Shown here: positions 17,585 through 26,973 of the stretch, one piece after another | Layout of the letters: each line of letters begins with the position of its first letter | Position numbering within the stretch: the stretch's first letter is position 1 | Origin: Pantoea rwandensis | GTDB lineage: Bacteria > Pseudomonadota > Gammaproteobacteria > Enterobacterales > Enterobacteriaceae | Length of the DNA stretch: 64,000 nt | NCBI RefSeq assembly: GCF_002095475.1 | Contig: NZ_MLFR01000013.1 | Coordinates: forward strand, 79,846-143,845 | Reading direction: 5' to 3' | The notes under the pieces: model-generated | Database searches by the model: none | Seen by the model: only the letters and a program-made list of their open reading frames with translations | What the model was told of the DNA's origin: nothing | Program-made: the position numbers and the translations under genes

Positions 17585-18414
17585 TTGCTGCACTGCAAAG
17601 GCTACCGACTACATTACCCAGCGCAGTGTGGCTGGCACTGCTTTACCTGGTATTACTCGCCATCGCGGTGATAGCGCCGGGTGTGCTCACCCACAGCGAT
17701 CCATTGTTAGCCGATCCGGTCAATGCCCAGTTGCCGCCTTCCGCCGCACATTGGCTGGGCACCGATCAGCTTGGACGTGATCTGCTGACTCGCGTCATTT
17801 TCGGTAGCCGCTATTCGCTGTTGATCAGCGTGGCCGCCATGGCTCTGGCGGTGGTGTTTGGCACCTTACTGGGTCTGTTTGCTGCGCTGGCGCGTGGCGT
17901 GACCGATGAGCTGTTAAGCCGCGCGGTGGACGTGATTTCAGCATTCCCGGATCTGCTGCTGGCACTGATGCTGATTGCCTTTACCGGACCGGGCACCAAT
18001 AACCTGATTATTGCACTCGGCGTGGCGTCGGTGCCGCGTTTTGCCCGCGTGGTGCGTGCACAAACCTATACGGTAATGACCTCTGGCTATGTTGAGCAGG
18101 CACGTACATTTGGTTTGTCACGCTTCACCTTGGTCACTCGCCATATCCTGCCACATGCCATCGCGCAAGTGCCTGCTTTAGCCACGCTGGGTCTTGGCAC
18201 CGCCATTATCGGCACCGCCGGATTGAGCTTCCTCGGCATGGGGCCACAACCGCCGACTGCCGAATGGGGCTTGATGCTGGCGGAAGGGCGTAACTATCTG
18301 CGCAATGCCTGGTGGATCGCCGTATGGCCGGGGGTGTTTATCACCCTGACCGTGATTGCGGTGAATACGCTGGGCCGCTATTGGCAGGCCCGTTTTGAAG
18401 GAAGAAGCGCATGA
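17581..18414 (+). CDS. ABC transporter permease, DppC/GsiD type
   Basis: This 277-residue permease is the second membrane subunit. It shows the DppC signature AHWLGTDQLGRDLLTRVIFGSR near residue 60, about five to six membrane segments, and a coupling loop at EQARTFGLSRFTLVTRHILPHAI. FLGMGPQPPTAEWGLMLAEGR is the characteristic C-terminal element. It starts inside the stop of the preceding permease and its own stop overlaps the next ATG, so the three genes are tightly coupled. Confidence 0.92.
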   Translation: MIAALQRLPTTLPSAVWLALLYLVLLAIAVIAPGVLTHSDPLLADPVNAQLPPSAAHWLGTDQLGRDLLTRVIFGSRYSLLISVAAMALAVVFGTLLGLFAALARGVTDELLSRAVDVISAFPDLLLALMLIAFTGPGTNNLIIALGVASVPRFARVVRAQTYTVMTSGYVEQARTFGLSRFTLVTRHILPHAIAQVPALATLGLGTAIIGTAGLSFLGMGPQPPTAEWGLMLAEGRNYLRNAWWIAVWPGVFITLTVIAVNTLGRYWQARFEGRSA

Positions 18415-20015
18415 GCCAACCCTTTATCGATATTCAAAATCTCAGCATTCGCTTTGGCCCACAGCAGGTGGTGAAAAATCTCAACCTACAGGTATGGCCG
18501 GGTGAATCGGTGGCGCTGGTAGGGGAATCTGGATCGGGTAAAACCCTGACCGCACGCAGCTTGCTCGGTTTGTTGCCCGAAGGGGCGGAGATCAGTGCAG
18601 ACCGCTTCCAGATTGATGGTCGCGACATGCGCAAGGCTAGCCGCAATGACTGGCGTGCACTGCGTGGTCGGCGCATCGGTTATGTACTGCAGGATGCGTT
18701 GGTGTCACTCGATCCGTTGCGCCGTATTGACCAGCAGCTGAGTGATGCATTGAATGCCGCTGGACATCGTGAGGGGATTGAGGAGAAGAGTCTGGCCCTG
18801 CTGAAAGCGGCGGGTATCCATGATGCCGAGAGTCGCCTGACGCGTTATCCTCATCAGCTTTCCGGCGGCCAGAGGCAGCGTGCGTTGATTGCCACCGCGC
18901 TGGCGGGCAGCCCCACGTTACTGATTGCCGATGAACCGACGACCGCGCTGGATATGACGGTGCAGCGCCAAATCCTGCAACTGCTGGCCCAGCGCCGCCG
19001 CGACGGCCACGGTTTGTTGCTGATCAGCCACGATCTGGCGGTGGTAGCGGAGCTGGCGGATCGCGTTTTAGTGATGCGCGAGGGAGAAGTGGTGGAGCAG
19101 GGCGACAGTGGCGCGTTGCTGAGTCAGCCCCAACACGCTTGGACCCAACGTCTGTTGCGCGCGATTCCAACCCCCGCCACGCGCGGACTGCGCTTAAGTG
19201 CCACCGAACCCACACCGTTACCACCGCGCCCAAAGCTGGGCAAATCACCGTTGCTGGAGAGCATCAACCTCAACAAAGCCTATGGCGAGCGTCAGGTACT
19301 CAACAACATCAATTTCACCCTGCATGCCGGAGAAACCCTGGGCGTGGTCGGAGAATCTGGCTCCGGCAAAACCTCGCTGGTGAAAGTGGTGATGGGCTTA
19401 ACGGAACCCGACAGCGGCACGCTACAGCTGGAAGGTGAACGCTGGGATCGCCTGCCAGAGAAAGCCCGCCGCGCGCGTCGTGCCCGTCTACAACTGATTG
19501 CGCAGGACCCGTTCAGCTCATTCGACCCACGCTACACGGTCGAGAAACTTATCGGCGAGAGCCTCGACAGCGTCGGTATCTTTGGCGATGCGCGGCGTCA
19601 GCGCGTGCGTCAGTTGCTCGATGAAGTGCAGCTTGGCGACCGCTTCTTGCAGCGCTATCCGCAACAGCTTTCAGGCGGGCAGCGCCAGCGCGTGGCGATT
19701 GCGCGTGCCTTTGCGCCCAATCCCGCACTGCTGGTGGCCGACGAGCCGGTGAGCGCACTGGATGTGTCAGTGCAGGCACAGGTGCTGGATCTGCTGGCAG
19801 AAATGCAGGCCGAGCACGGTACCGCACTGCTGTTTATTTCTCACGATCTGGGCGTGATTCAGCATCTGGCGGATCGCGTGCTGGTAATGCAAAACGGCCA
19901 CATTGTGGAAAGCGGGGAACTGACGCAGGTGTTTGCTGCACCGCAGCACCCGTGGACACAAAAACTACTTCAGGCGCTACCGGTCATACCTGACTGGCAG
20001 CCCGTACACGTATAA
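18411..20015 (+). CDS. Fused dipeptide-type ABC transporter ATPase (DppD-DppF fusion)
   Basis: This 534-residue protein carries two complete ATP-binding cassettes. The first has Walker A GESGSGKTLTA, signature LSGGQRQRALIATAL and Walker B LLIADEPTTALD. The second has Walker A GESGSGKTSLV, signature LSGGQRQRVAIARAF and Walker B LLVADEPVSALD. A PLPPRPKLGK-like linker joins them near residue 280. The layout matches GsiA-type fused ATPases of peptide/glutathione importers. It would energise the adjacent permeases at the cytoplasmic face. Confidence 0.93.
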   Translation: MSQPFIDIQNLSIRFGPQQVVKNLNLQVWPGESVALVGESGSGKTLTARSLLGLLPEGAEISADRFQIDGRDMRKASRNDWRALRGRRIGYVLQDALVSLDPLRRIDQQLSDALNAAGHREGIEEKSLALLKAAGIHDAESRLTRYPHQLSGGQRQRALIATALAGSPTLLIADEPTTALDMTVQRQILQLLAQRRRDGHGLLLISHDLAVVAELADRVLVMREGEVVEQGDSGALLSQPQHAWTQRLLRAIPTPATRGLRLSATEPTPLPPRPKLGKSPLLESINLNKAYGERQVLNNINFTLHAGETLGVVGESGSGKTSLVKVVMGLTEPDSGTLQLEGERWDRLPEKARRARRARLQLIAQDPFSSFDPRYTVEKLIGESLDSVGIFGDARRQRVRQLLDEVQLGDRFLQRYPQQLSGGQRQRVAIARAFAPNPALLVADEPVSALDVSVQAQVLDLLAEMQAEHGTALLFISHDLGVIQHLADRVLVMQNGHIVESGELTQVFAAPQHPWTQKLLQALPVIPDWQPVHV

Positions 20016-20027
20016 GAGGAGCATGAC

Positions 20028-21365
20028 ATGAGTCAGACACAACGCCAGCTGCGGTTAGGCGCCATCATTCAAGGTGTATCCGGCAATATGTCCGCATGGC
20101 GCCATCCTGATGCAGTAGCCGATGCCAGCATTAATGTCGATTATGTGCTGGATCTGGCGCGTAAAGCCGAGCAGGCGAAGATTGATTTTTTATTTGTCGC
20201 CGATGGCTTGTACATCACGCCGCAGTCGATCCCGCATTTCCTTAATCGCTTTGAGCCAATAACGTTGCTCTCGGCGTTATCACTGGTGACGAAAAAGATC
20301 GGTTTAGTCGCGACGCTGTCCACCTCATACAGCGAGCCGTTTACCGTGGCACGCCAGTTTGCCAGCCTTGATCAGCTCAGTGGCGGCCGTGTTGGCTGGA
20401 ATGTCGTGACCTCGCCGCTGGAAGGTTCAGCGAAAAACTTCTCACGTGCGACTCACCCTGAACACGATGAGCGCTATCGTGTTGCCAGCGAATATTTGCA
20501 GGTGGCGAAAGGGCTGTGGGATTCCTGGGAACAAGATGCCTTCGTACGCGACAAGGCCAGCGGTCAGTTCTTTGATGCAGACAAACTGCACACGCTGAAT
20601 CACAAGGGGAAATACTTTGCCGTGCAAGGGCCATTAAACGTTGGCCGCTCACCGCAGGGACGCCCGATTGTGTTCCAGGCGGGTGCCTCTGAAGCGGGGA
20701 AAGCCTTTGCGGCAGAAGCAGCGGATGCGATATACACCCGCCAGGAGACGCTGGAAGAGGCACGAGAATTCCGTGAAGACGTGCGCCGTCGTTTAGTGGC
20801 GCGCGGCCGTGATGCCGATGATATTCGTGTGTTCCAGGGCATCAGTGTGATCATTGGTGCAACCGAAGAGGAAGCCGAGCAGCGCTATCAGCAAACCGCC
20901 GAGCTGGTGACCATCGACAAAGCGTTGGAGTATCTGGGGCGCTATTTTGAACATCATGATTTCAGCCAATATGCACTGGACGAACCCTTCCCAGAGATTG
21001 GCGATCTCGGCGCAAACAGCTTCCGCAGCACCACCGATAAGATCAAACAGAATGCTCGTGAGCGCGGATTGACGTTGCGCCAGGCGGCACTGGAAGAGGC
21101 CACACCGCGTCCGAGTTTCCTCGGCACCGCACAGCAAGTGGCAGACGGACTGGCGCAATGGTTCCTTGCAGGTGCAACCGACGGCTTTATCGTACGCGGC
21201 GGCACGCCAAATGCCTTTGATGATTTTGTAGAACAGGTGATCCCACTGCTGCAGGCACGTGGTATCTACCGCACGGAGTATGAAGGGGAAACCTTGCGTG
21301 CGAACCTGGGCTTAGCCGAGCCAGCAAACCAGTTTGCCGATCAGCGCCGTCAGCACGTGGCGTAA
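20028..21365 (+). CDS. FMN-dependent monooxygenase, NtaA/SnaA/DszA family
   Basis: This 445-residue bacterial-luciferase-like TIM-barrel enzyme belongs to the NtaA/SnaA/DszA/SoxA group. These use reduced FMN from a partner reductase and O2 to attack C-N or C-S bonds. Family landmarks are [17 protein letters not shown] at the N-terminus, [25 protein letters not shown] around residue 120-145, and [27 protein letters not shown]. The C-terminal [26 protein letters not shown] closes the family fold. It is the last gene of the peptide-type importer operon (12 bases behind the ATPase, SD AGAGGAG). No flavin reductase gene is nearby. A modified amino acid or sulfur compound brought in by the importer is a likely substrate, by inference. 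Confidence 0.9.
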   Translation: MSQTQRQLRLGAIIQGVSGNMSAWRHPDAVADASINVDYVLDLARKAEQAKIDFLFVADGLYITPQSIPHFLNRFEPITLLSALSLVTKKIGLVATLSTSYSEPFTVARQFASLDQLSGGRVGWNVVTSPLEGSAKNFSRATHPEHDERYRVASEYLQVAKGLWDSWEQDAFVRDKASGQFFDADKLHTLNHKGKYFAVQGPLNVGRSPQGRPIVFQAGASEAGKAFAAEAADAIYTRQETLEEAREFREDVRRRLVARGRDADDIRVFQGISVIIGATEEEAEQRYQQTAELVTIDKALEYLGRYFEHHDFSQYALDEPFPEIGDLGANSFRSTTDKIKQNARERGLTLRQAALEEATPRPSFLGTAQQVADGLAQWFLAGATDGFIVRGGTPNAFDDFVEQVIPLLQARGIYRTEYEGETLRANLGLAEPANQFADQRRQHVA

Positions 21366-21524
21366 AACTCTGTTAAAGCGCACGACAGCATGTGGCGTAA
21401 TACTCTGTTAAAGCGCACGACAGCATGTGGCGTAATACTCTGTTAAGCGCCCGACAGCATGTGGCGTAATACTTTGATAAAGCGCCCGACAGCATGTGGC
21501 GTAATAATCTGTTAAAGCGCCGCA
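21351..21524 (+). repeat. 35-bp tandem repeat that includes the monooxygenase stop codon
   Basis: Five units of about 35 bp start at 21351, 21386, 21421 (34 bp), 21455 and 21490. The first unit contains the last codons and stop of the monooxygenase (CAG-CAC-GTG-GCG-TAA). Later copies keep CAGCATGTGGCGTAA and then TACTCTGTTAAAGCGC-like sequence. The array looks like slippage duplication of the gene's 3' end. Confidence 0.9.
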
Positions 21525-21530
21525 CAACCC

Positions 21531-21600
21531 GTAGCGGCGCGATTTATCGCGCATCATTTAACCGCATGGCACCAGGCAGACAGACACATCTCGCCGCTAC
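21531..21600. repeat. GTAG palindromic repeat pair (family A, second copy decayed)
   Basis: The plus-oriented copy is 21531-21552 (GTAGCGGCGCGATTTATC...). A reduced minus-oriented counterpart (CTCGCCGCTAC) ends at 21600. It sits between convergent genes. Confidence 0.7.
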
Positions 21601-21608
21601 CCCTCATA

Positions 21609-22394
21609 TCACAACGCAGTCACACCATATTCTGCTGCCTGATCTTCCCACGCTTGCACCTCGTCATAAAATGCTCGATCTGGCACAGCAAAACCGCTGA
21701 TCAGACTTTGTGCCAACAGCAGCTGATACTTCTTATCCGTGGTGAGTTCGGTTAGGGCGCTGCGCAAATGCTCAAGGGTGGCGGCATCGGTTCTCGCAGA
21801 GGTAATCAGTGGCAGCGCCGCACACAGCGGCGTTTCGCCGATGATCTCTAACCCAGCAAGTTCTTCAGGATGGTGAGTACGCAGCAGTGCCCAAGTGATG
21901 CAATCAATCGCCGCGACATCCGCACGCTGTTCGCGTAGAGCCGCCAGAGACTGACGATGGCTGCCGCTAAGCAGCGTTTCACTAAAAAATGCGCCGTCGT
22001 GCGCCAGTGGGGCGATCACATAGCGCAGTGAGTTAAAGCCGGAGTGTGAATCTTCGCTGTTGCATACCGCGCGGCGACCGCGAAAATCACTCAAGGTGAG
22101 ATTCTCATCCTCTTTACGCGCCACCAACCAACTGCGATAGCGCAACCCCTCACAGCCTTGCGCGCTGGATTGAAACGCGCCGACCAGTTGTACATCGGGC
22201 AAAGAGGTCACCAGTGGATAGCCGCAGGTCTGGCTCAACAGCACATTATCGTCGCGCCAGTGCGGCAATAAATCGCTGTGCCATTCAACCTCAGCCTGCA
22301 CGCCGCGTTTTTTCAGCAGCGTCGTTAGCGCTGCGGTCAGGCCAAGCGTCGTCGGATGGTGGATGTCGTACATCGGCAATGAAATGATTGGCAT
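21609..22394 (-). CDS. PhnD-like phosphate/phosphonate-type binding protein
   Basis: This 261-residue protein resembles the PhnD / phosphonate-type substrate-binding domain. MPIISLPMYDIHH starts the fold, SQTCGYPLVT is the characteristic Cys-Gly-Tyr element, and FRGRRAVCNSEDSHSGFNSLRY and ADVAAIDCITWALLRTHHPE complete the hinge and ligand regions. No signal peptide is visible, so it may act in the cytoplasm or be a sensor or enzyme-like relative rather than a classic periplasmic receptor. ATG 22394 has AAGGA about 8 bases upstream. It overlaps the 3' end of the desaturase gene by 104 bp on the same strand, which implies coupled expression. Confidence 0.75.
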   Translation of the reverse strand: MPIISLPMYDIHHPTTLGLTAALTTLLKKRGVQAEVEWHSDLLPHWRDDNVLLSQTCGYPLVTSLPDVQLVGAFQSSAQGCEGLRYRSWLVARKEDENLTLSDFRGRRAVCNSEDSHSGFNSLRYVIAPLAHDGAFFSETLLSGSHRQSLAALREQRADVAAIDCITWALLRTHHPEELAGLEIIGETPLCAALPLITSARTDAATLEHLRSALTELTTDKKYQLLLAQSLISGFAVPDRAFYDEVQAWEDQAAEYGVTAL

Positions 22395-23340
22395 GCTGTG
22401 CATCCTTGTGCGTACCCGGATGGGCGTTAACGTTGACCGGTTTGCGCCAGAAGCGCAGCAACCACTCGCCATAACCGGCGACGCGGAAACCGTGATTGCG
22501 CTGATGGTAACCGTCGCGATACAGCAGATAGACTTTGCGCAAACCGTACCATGGCAAACCGGGCAAATCGTGATGTACAGAATGATAGTTGAGATTCAGG
22601 AATAGCAGGCGCCACGGCCACGCGGCTTCGTTATTCACGGAGCGCGCCAGGGGCGCTTCTTCTGCGCGATGCTCGTAGAAGGATCGCACTTTAGTCAGTG
22701 CCAGTGCCGGATAACTCACTGCACACACAAACCACAGCGGCGACAATCCTTGCTGCTGCATCCAGTAAAAAAGCCCCGCCAGTAGTGTGAGATGAATCAC
22801 CCACATGGTGATAGCTGCACGATCCCGCGCCAGCAGCATCATCTTAAGCGTAGCCGCGATATCCAGCAGCGGCCCCAGCAGTAAACGGCCGGGAAAAGTA
22901 TTGCGCAGATGGATTATGCGCTGCTGCCACGGTTTGAGCTGCGCCCAGCGTTCCGGTGACAAGTAATAGGTTTCCGGATCTTCATCCGGCTCGGTCAGGG
23001 TGTGATTGCGGTGATGTGCCAGATGCGAATCGCGATATAAGCCATAGGGATACCACACCGCCAGCGGCAGGGTGCCAAACAGCTGGTTGAGTCGAGGGAA
23101 ACGCGTGGGATGGCCATGGATCAACTCATGCTGTAGCGACATATACCAGGTGGTCAACACAATCAGCAGCAGGGTAGTAGCGAGCAGCCCCAGCGTTTGC
23201 CAGTAAATCACACAGGCAAACCAGCCGCCGTACACGGTCACCATCAATGCCCACGTTGGCAACTCGCTGCGCCACAGCCAGCTCCGCGCTAGTTGATGCA
23301 CCACTGCGCGCTGTTGGGTGTTGATATAGTCGTTTGCCAT
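22291..23340 (-). CDS. Membrane fatty acid desaturase family protein
   Basis: This 349-residue membrane protein is a di-iron desaturase/hydroxylase. The three histidine boxes are present: HELIHGH (residues 71-77), HLAHHRNH (about 107-114) and NYHSVHHDLPGLPW (about 253-266). Two hydrophobic hairpins flank them. Members introduce double bonds or hydroxyls into lipids or small alkyl substrates and need an electron donor not encoded nearby. The last 35 residues or so are polar and overlap the next gene, so this tail may be dispensable. The gene is divergent from the flavin monooxygenase at 23560 and is followed by the PhnD-like gene. Confidence 0.88.
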   Translation of the reverse strand: MANDYINTQQRAVVHQLARSWLWRSELPTWALMVTVYGGWFACVIYWQTLGLLATTLLLIVLTTWYMSLQHELIHGHPTRFPRLNQLFGTLPLAVWYPYGLYRDSHLAHHRNHTLTEPDEDPETYYLSPERWAQLKPWQQRIIHLRNTFPGRLLLGPLLDIAATLKMMLLARDRAAITMWVIHLTLLAGLFYWMQQQGLSPLWFVCAVSYPALALTKVRSFYEHRAEEAPLARSVNNEAAWPWRLLFLNLNYHSVHHDLPGLPWYGLRKVYLLYRDGYHQRNHGFRVAGYGEWLLRFWRKPVNVNAHPGTHKDAQHANHFIADVRHPPSDDAWPDRSANDAAEKTRRAG

Positions 23341-23559
23341 GCGAGTACCCTAAACCTGCAAAACCGGGGAAATTCTCCGCACGATGATTGATCACCGTGA
23401 TAAACACAAAGACCGTGTTTTTATGACTTATACAAAAATGTTGATGAAGCGCACGAAAACTATTGGCTATCAGTCACCTCAAGGCTGGCGTAACCTTTCT
23501 CCATCGAAACTTAATGCATCATGTGCGGGCCAGTGCGGTCCCCTTTGGAGATTTTCACC

Positions 23560-24582
23560 ATGAAAAAGATTGGCTTCTTGTCCTTTGGTCACTGGACCCC
23601 GTCATCACAGTCAGCCACCCGCTCCGCGCAGGATGTGTTGTTGCAGTCCATCGATTTAGCCGTAGCGGCGGAAGAGTTGGGGGCGGATGGCGCTTACTAC
23701 CGCGTACACCACTTTGCGCGTCAGTTAAGCTCACCTTTCCCACTGTTGGCCGCCGTCGGTGCGAAAACCAGCCGTATTGAAATTGGTACTGGCGTGATCG
23801 ACATGCGTTATGAAAACCCGCTGTATATGGCAGAAGACGCCGGTGCGGCAGACCTGATTTCTAACGGTCGTCTGCAACTCGGTCTGAGCCGTGGCTCCCC
23901 GGAGCAGGTTATCGAGGGTTATCGTTACTTCGGTTTTAATCCGAAAGAGGGTGAAACCGATGCCGATATGGGACGTCGTCACACTGAAGAGTTATTGGAA
24001 GTGCTGCGCGGTGAAGGTTTTGCCAAACCGAATCCACAGCCGATGTTCCCGAATCCGCCAGGATTACTGCGTCTTGAGCCGTTCTCTGAAGGCCTGCGTG
24101 AGCGTATCTGGTGGGGTTCTGGTTCAAACGCCACCTCAGTTTGGGCTGCACAGCAGGGCATGAACTTGCAAAGTTCAACGCTGAAGGATGATGAAACCGG
24201 CGAGCCTTTCCATATTCAGCAGGCGAAGCAGATCCGCGCCTACCGTGAAGCCTGGAAAGCGGCTGGACACCAACGTGAACCGCGCGTTTCAGTGAGCCGC
24301 AGCATCTTTGCGCTGACTAACGACACTGACCGTGCTTACTTTGGTCGCAGCGGGCAAGATCAGGATTCCGTAGGCTTCCTTGATGAGAAAACCCGCGCCA
24401 TCTTCGGTCGTAGCTATGCGGCAGAGCCAGAGCAGTTGATCAAACAGCTGTCGCAGGACGAAGGGATTGCCGAAGCGGATACGCTGCTGCTCACCATCCC
24501 GAACCAGCTGGGTGTGGATTACTGTGTGCATGTGATGGAAAGCATCCTGACCCACGTGGCACCTGAGTTGGGCTGGCGTTAA
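23560..24582 (+). CDS. LLM-class flavin-dependent oxidoreductase
   Basis: This is a 340-residue bacterial-luciferase-like monooxygenase, distinct from the NtaA-type enzymes in the window. It begins MKKIGFLSFGHWTP and shows the flavin-barrel elements GADGAYYRVHHFARQLSSPFPL, EIGTGVIDMRYENPLYMAEDA and LISNGRLQLGLSRGSPEQVIEGY. The ATG at 23560 was chosen because the homologous N-terminal strand starts there; GGAG lies about 12 bases upstream. It is a single-gene unit ending in a hairpin. The substrate is unknown. Confidence 0.88.
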   Translation: MKKIGFLSFGHWTPSSQSATRSAQDVLLQSIDLAVAAEELGADGAYYRVHHFARQLSSPFPLLAAVGAKTSRIEIGTGVIDMRYENPLYMAEDAGAADLISNGRLQLGLSRGSPEQVIEGYRYFGFNPKEGETDADMGRRHTEELLEVLRGEGFAKPNPQPMFPNPPGLLRLEPFSEGLRERIWWGSGSNATSVWAAQQGMNLQSSTLKDDETGEPFHIQQAKQIRAYREAWKAAGHQREPRVSVSRSIFALTNDTDRAYFGRSGQDQDSVGFLDEKTRAIFGRSYAAEPEQLIKQLSQDEGIAEADTLLLTIPNQLGVDYCVHVMESILTHVAPELGWR

Positions 24583-24588
24583 TGTTAA

Positions 24589-24641
24589 TCAGGGCGCACT
24601 TTTCATGGTGCGCCCTGACATTCAAGGCGGCCTGAGGCCGC
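24589..24641. terminator. Hairpins between convergent monooxygenase and GT8 genes
   Basis: An 11-bp perfect stem (TCAGGGCGCAC / GTGCGCCCTGA, 24589-24618) is followed by a smaller GCGGCC-TGA-GGCCGC stem (24627-24641). The first stem could serve both convergent genes, although no long T-run follows. Confidence 0.6.
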
Positions 24642-24669
24642 TCTCTCAGTACGGAGGTTTGAGTCAAAT

Positions 24670-25497
24670 CTAGTTAACCCCTAGCTCCCACCACAATTTA
24701 TCCAGCGCGTAATAACGATCGCGTTCGCTTTCCGGCTGGTTCAGATCGCGCTTCCAGGGTTTGGCTAAAATGAAATGCAGGTTTTTCACGTCTTCCTCGC
24801 GCCACATCGCGCTGTGCTGGAACGCCAGCGTTTTCAGCGCGTTGTAAATATAGGGCAGTGGCAGCCAGCGATTCTCGAACACTTCATTGAGCAAATCCTG
24901 TTCAGAGAACGGATAGCGGCGTAAATCCGTGATGGCTGCCACTTTCTGTTGTAGCCAGCTAAACACCTCTTGATCCGGTTCGAGCACCAAAAAGCCGCCA
25001 TTCAGATAACGGTCAAGGCTAGCGGGGGCCGGTTCGCCACGATCCTGCCAGGTGTAATGGCAATTTTCAGGGTGCCAGCTGGCAGGGTAACTGGCGATTT
25101 TGTTGGGGTTACAGCGGCAAGCGTGGCAGGCTGCCAGATCGTGATCACCCAGATCCAGCGTGAACAGTTCATCCATATTACGCAGCACCAGCATATCCGC
25201 GTCGAGAAACACCACGCGCTCGCAGCCGGTCAGTTCCCATGCACGCAGTTTGCTCCACACTTCACCAAACTGGGCAGAGGCGTAGTGCTGCTCCAGTTCG
25301 TCGTTCGGCATCAGAGGTTCGACTGGGTGAATCACACATCCCAATTCCTGTAAGGATTCACGCGTTTCGATATCAATCGCATCGGTGACCATGACAATTA
25401 ACGGCCATTTCGTTTCGCTGCGTTTAAGCGAACGGTGCAAGGCTTTTACGCCAATAAAATAGTCTGGCTGCGTCAGCAGTGTTACCCATGCATACAT
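24670..25497 (-). CDS. Glycosyltransferase family 8 (glycogenin-like)
   Basis: This is a 275-residue cytoplasmic glycosyltransferase with a GT-A fold. YAWVTLLTQPDYFIGVKALHRSL starts the nucleotide-binding domain, and VVFLDADMLVLRNMDELF contains the metal-binding DxD (DAD). LNGGFLVLEPDQEVF and NEVFENRWLPLPYIYNAL are typical of the glycogenin/galactinol-synthase subgroup. ATG 25497 follows GGGGGGAG, so the longer frame is not needed. It is 20 bases downstream of the aldonolactone-oxidase-like gene and is probably co-transcribed with it. The acceptor is unknown; galactinol-type sugar-alcohol glycosides are possible relatives. Confidence 0.88.
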   Translation of the reverse strand: MYAWVTLLTQPDYFIGVKALHRSLKRSETKWPLIVMVTDAIDIETRESLQELGCVIHPVEPLMPNDELEQHYASAQFGEVWSKLRAWELTGCERVVFLDADMLVLRNMDELFTLDLGDHDLAACHACRCNPNKIASYPASWHPENCHYTWQDRGEPAPASLDRYLNGGFLVLEPDQEVFSWLQQKVAAITDLRRYPFSEQDLLNEVFENRWLPLPYIYNALKTLAFQHSAMWREEDVKNLHFILAKPWKRDLNQPESERDRYYALDKLWWELGVN

Positions 25498-25517
25498 AAT
25501 TTCTCCCCCCGAAAAAT

Positions 25518-26900
25518 TCAATCAAATAGCGCCGTAATATAGTCATTGCTAAAACGATGTTGCGGGTCAAGTCGCTCGCGCACCGCGCGGAACGCATCCC
25601 ACTGCGGATAGATATCACGCCAGCTGTAGCGCTGAGGATCGTAGTATTTGCCCCAGTGCGGTCTTCCGCCCTCTGCCGCTAGCAGCTTTTCAACTTCAGT
25701 GAGGAAATGCAGACCGTCCTGCGACAGCGAACCGTCATCGGCGTAATAGACCACAAAGCCAAAGAAGCAGGTGGGGTGTTGATAAGCCGGGCTCAGCCAG
25801 GCCTCCGACGCGCCAGTGCAACGCAGGATGATGGGGTAGTGCATGTGCGGATGATTCTCCGCATACCAGGCTTTAATTTTGCTGATGATAAGTGGTGTTT
25901 TTTCTAACGGCACGCCAATTTCCACATTGATTTGCGGCACCGCAATACCACGACAAAACAGCTGGTAGATGTCGCCGCTGAGGTCGGTGAAATCGCGGAA
26001 GCGCGTTACCGTGCGGAACTGTTTACCGCCTTTGCCTTCGATCTGCGTATCACGATGCATGTGCGCTAGCGTCTGATCGATGGTGTCATTCAGACTGCTG
26101 TCGGTATCATCGCCATGCTCGATCACTTCGCCGCCATTGGCGTGCCACGCCTGAACATCTGCTTCACTGGCAGGGTTGGCATTCCAGACGTGCATCAGGT
26201 TGTCATCCACAAACCACCAGGCTTTGCTCAGTTCATACTGCTGATTCCAGCGCGGCAGATCTTGCTCCAGGGTATCGGCAGACTCGGCAAACTTATGGCA
26301 GGTAAACAAACGAAACGGCTCGGTACGCATCGTTACCGCGGTCACAATTCCCAGTGAGCCTAGTGAAGTCTGTGCCGCAGGGAAATCGCTATCGCCATGT
26401 TGAAACTCCCGCACGCTGCCGTCAGCCATGACCATACGGATGCTGATCACTTCATCCGCCAGTGAACTCTGATCCAATCCCTGACCGTGGGTGCCCGTTG
26501 CTATCGCGCCGGCAAGCGTCTGCACCGATATCACGCCTGGCGAACAGGCCAGCATGCGATTGCGCGCGGTGAGTGCGTCGAACACCTGCTGAAGAAGCGT
26601 GCCTGCCGCGAAAGTGATGCTGCTGTCATCCTCTCCCAATACGCCTTGCATGGCGCTGAGATCGAGCAACAGATCGTCGTTATTCACACACAACATGCGT
26701 CCGGGTGATAAACGGCTGCCGATGACGCGCACTTTGCCCTTGGACGTTTTCAGTAGTTGTTGCAGTTCGACTTCATTGTGCGGTTGATGAACTTGCTTAC
26801 GCTGACCCACCACGGTGTTTTGCGCCCAGTTCCACAACGCGCTGTCATGCTCGGTATTTTGCGGGTTGCGAAGAGGATAAAGGAGGGAATCTCTGTTCAC
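25518..26900 (-). CDS. FAD-linked aldonolactone oxidase-like protein
   Basis: This 460-residue protein resembles D-arabinono-1,4-lactone oxidase / L-gulonolactone oxidase. The N-terminal FAD_binding_4 domain shows VRVIGSRLSPGRMLCVNNDD and QTLAGAIATGTHGQG. The C-terminal ALO domain ends in HWGKYYD and ERLDPQHRFSNDYITALF. Relatives oxidise sugar lactones or alditols with O2 and release H2O2. I place the start at GTG 26898-26900 because AAGGA lies 8 bases upstream; the longer ATG frame from 27134 overlaps the TetR gene and lacks homology. It shares an operon with the GT8 gene and sits behind a TetR regulator. Confidence 0.85.
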   Translation of the reverse strand: MNRDSLLYPLRNPQNTEHDSALWNWAQNTVVGQRKQVHQPHNEVELQQLLKTSKGKVRVIGSRLSPGRMLCVNNDDLLLDLSAMQGVLGEDDSSITFAAGTLLQQVFDALTARNRMLACSPGVISVQTLAGAIATGTHGQGLDQSSLADEVISIRMVMADGSVREFQHGDSDFPAAQTSLGSLGIVTAVTMRTEPFRLFTCHKFAESADTLEQDLPRWNQQYELSKAWWFVDDNLMHVWNANPASEADVQAWHANGGEVIEHGDDTDSSLNDTIDQTLAHMHRDTQIEGKGGKQFRTVTRFRDFTDLSGDIYQLFCRGIAVPQINVEIGVPLEKTPLIISKIKAWYAENHPHMHYPIILRCTGASEAWLSPAYQHPTCFFGFVVYYADDGSLSQDGLHFLTEVEKLLAAEGGRPHWGKYYDPQRYSWRDIYPQWDAFRAVRERLDPQHRFSNDYITALFD

Positions 26901-26923
26901 TACGGCGTTCCTTATACTGAGGT

Positions 26924-26961
26924 CTGTGACGGTCCCAAGCTTTAAGCGTAGACCATCACAG
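26924..26961. repeat. Inverted repeat between TetR gene and oxidase gene
   Basis: The arms CTGTGACGGTC and GACCATCACAG match at 10 of 11 positions with a 16-base loop. It could be a regulator site for the oxidase/GT8 pair or an end hairpin for the tetR transcript. Confidence 0.4.
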
Positions 26962-26973
26962 TACTGCCCAGCT

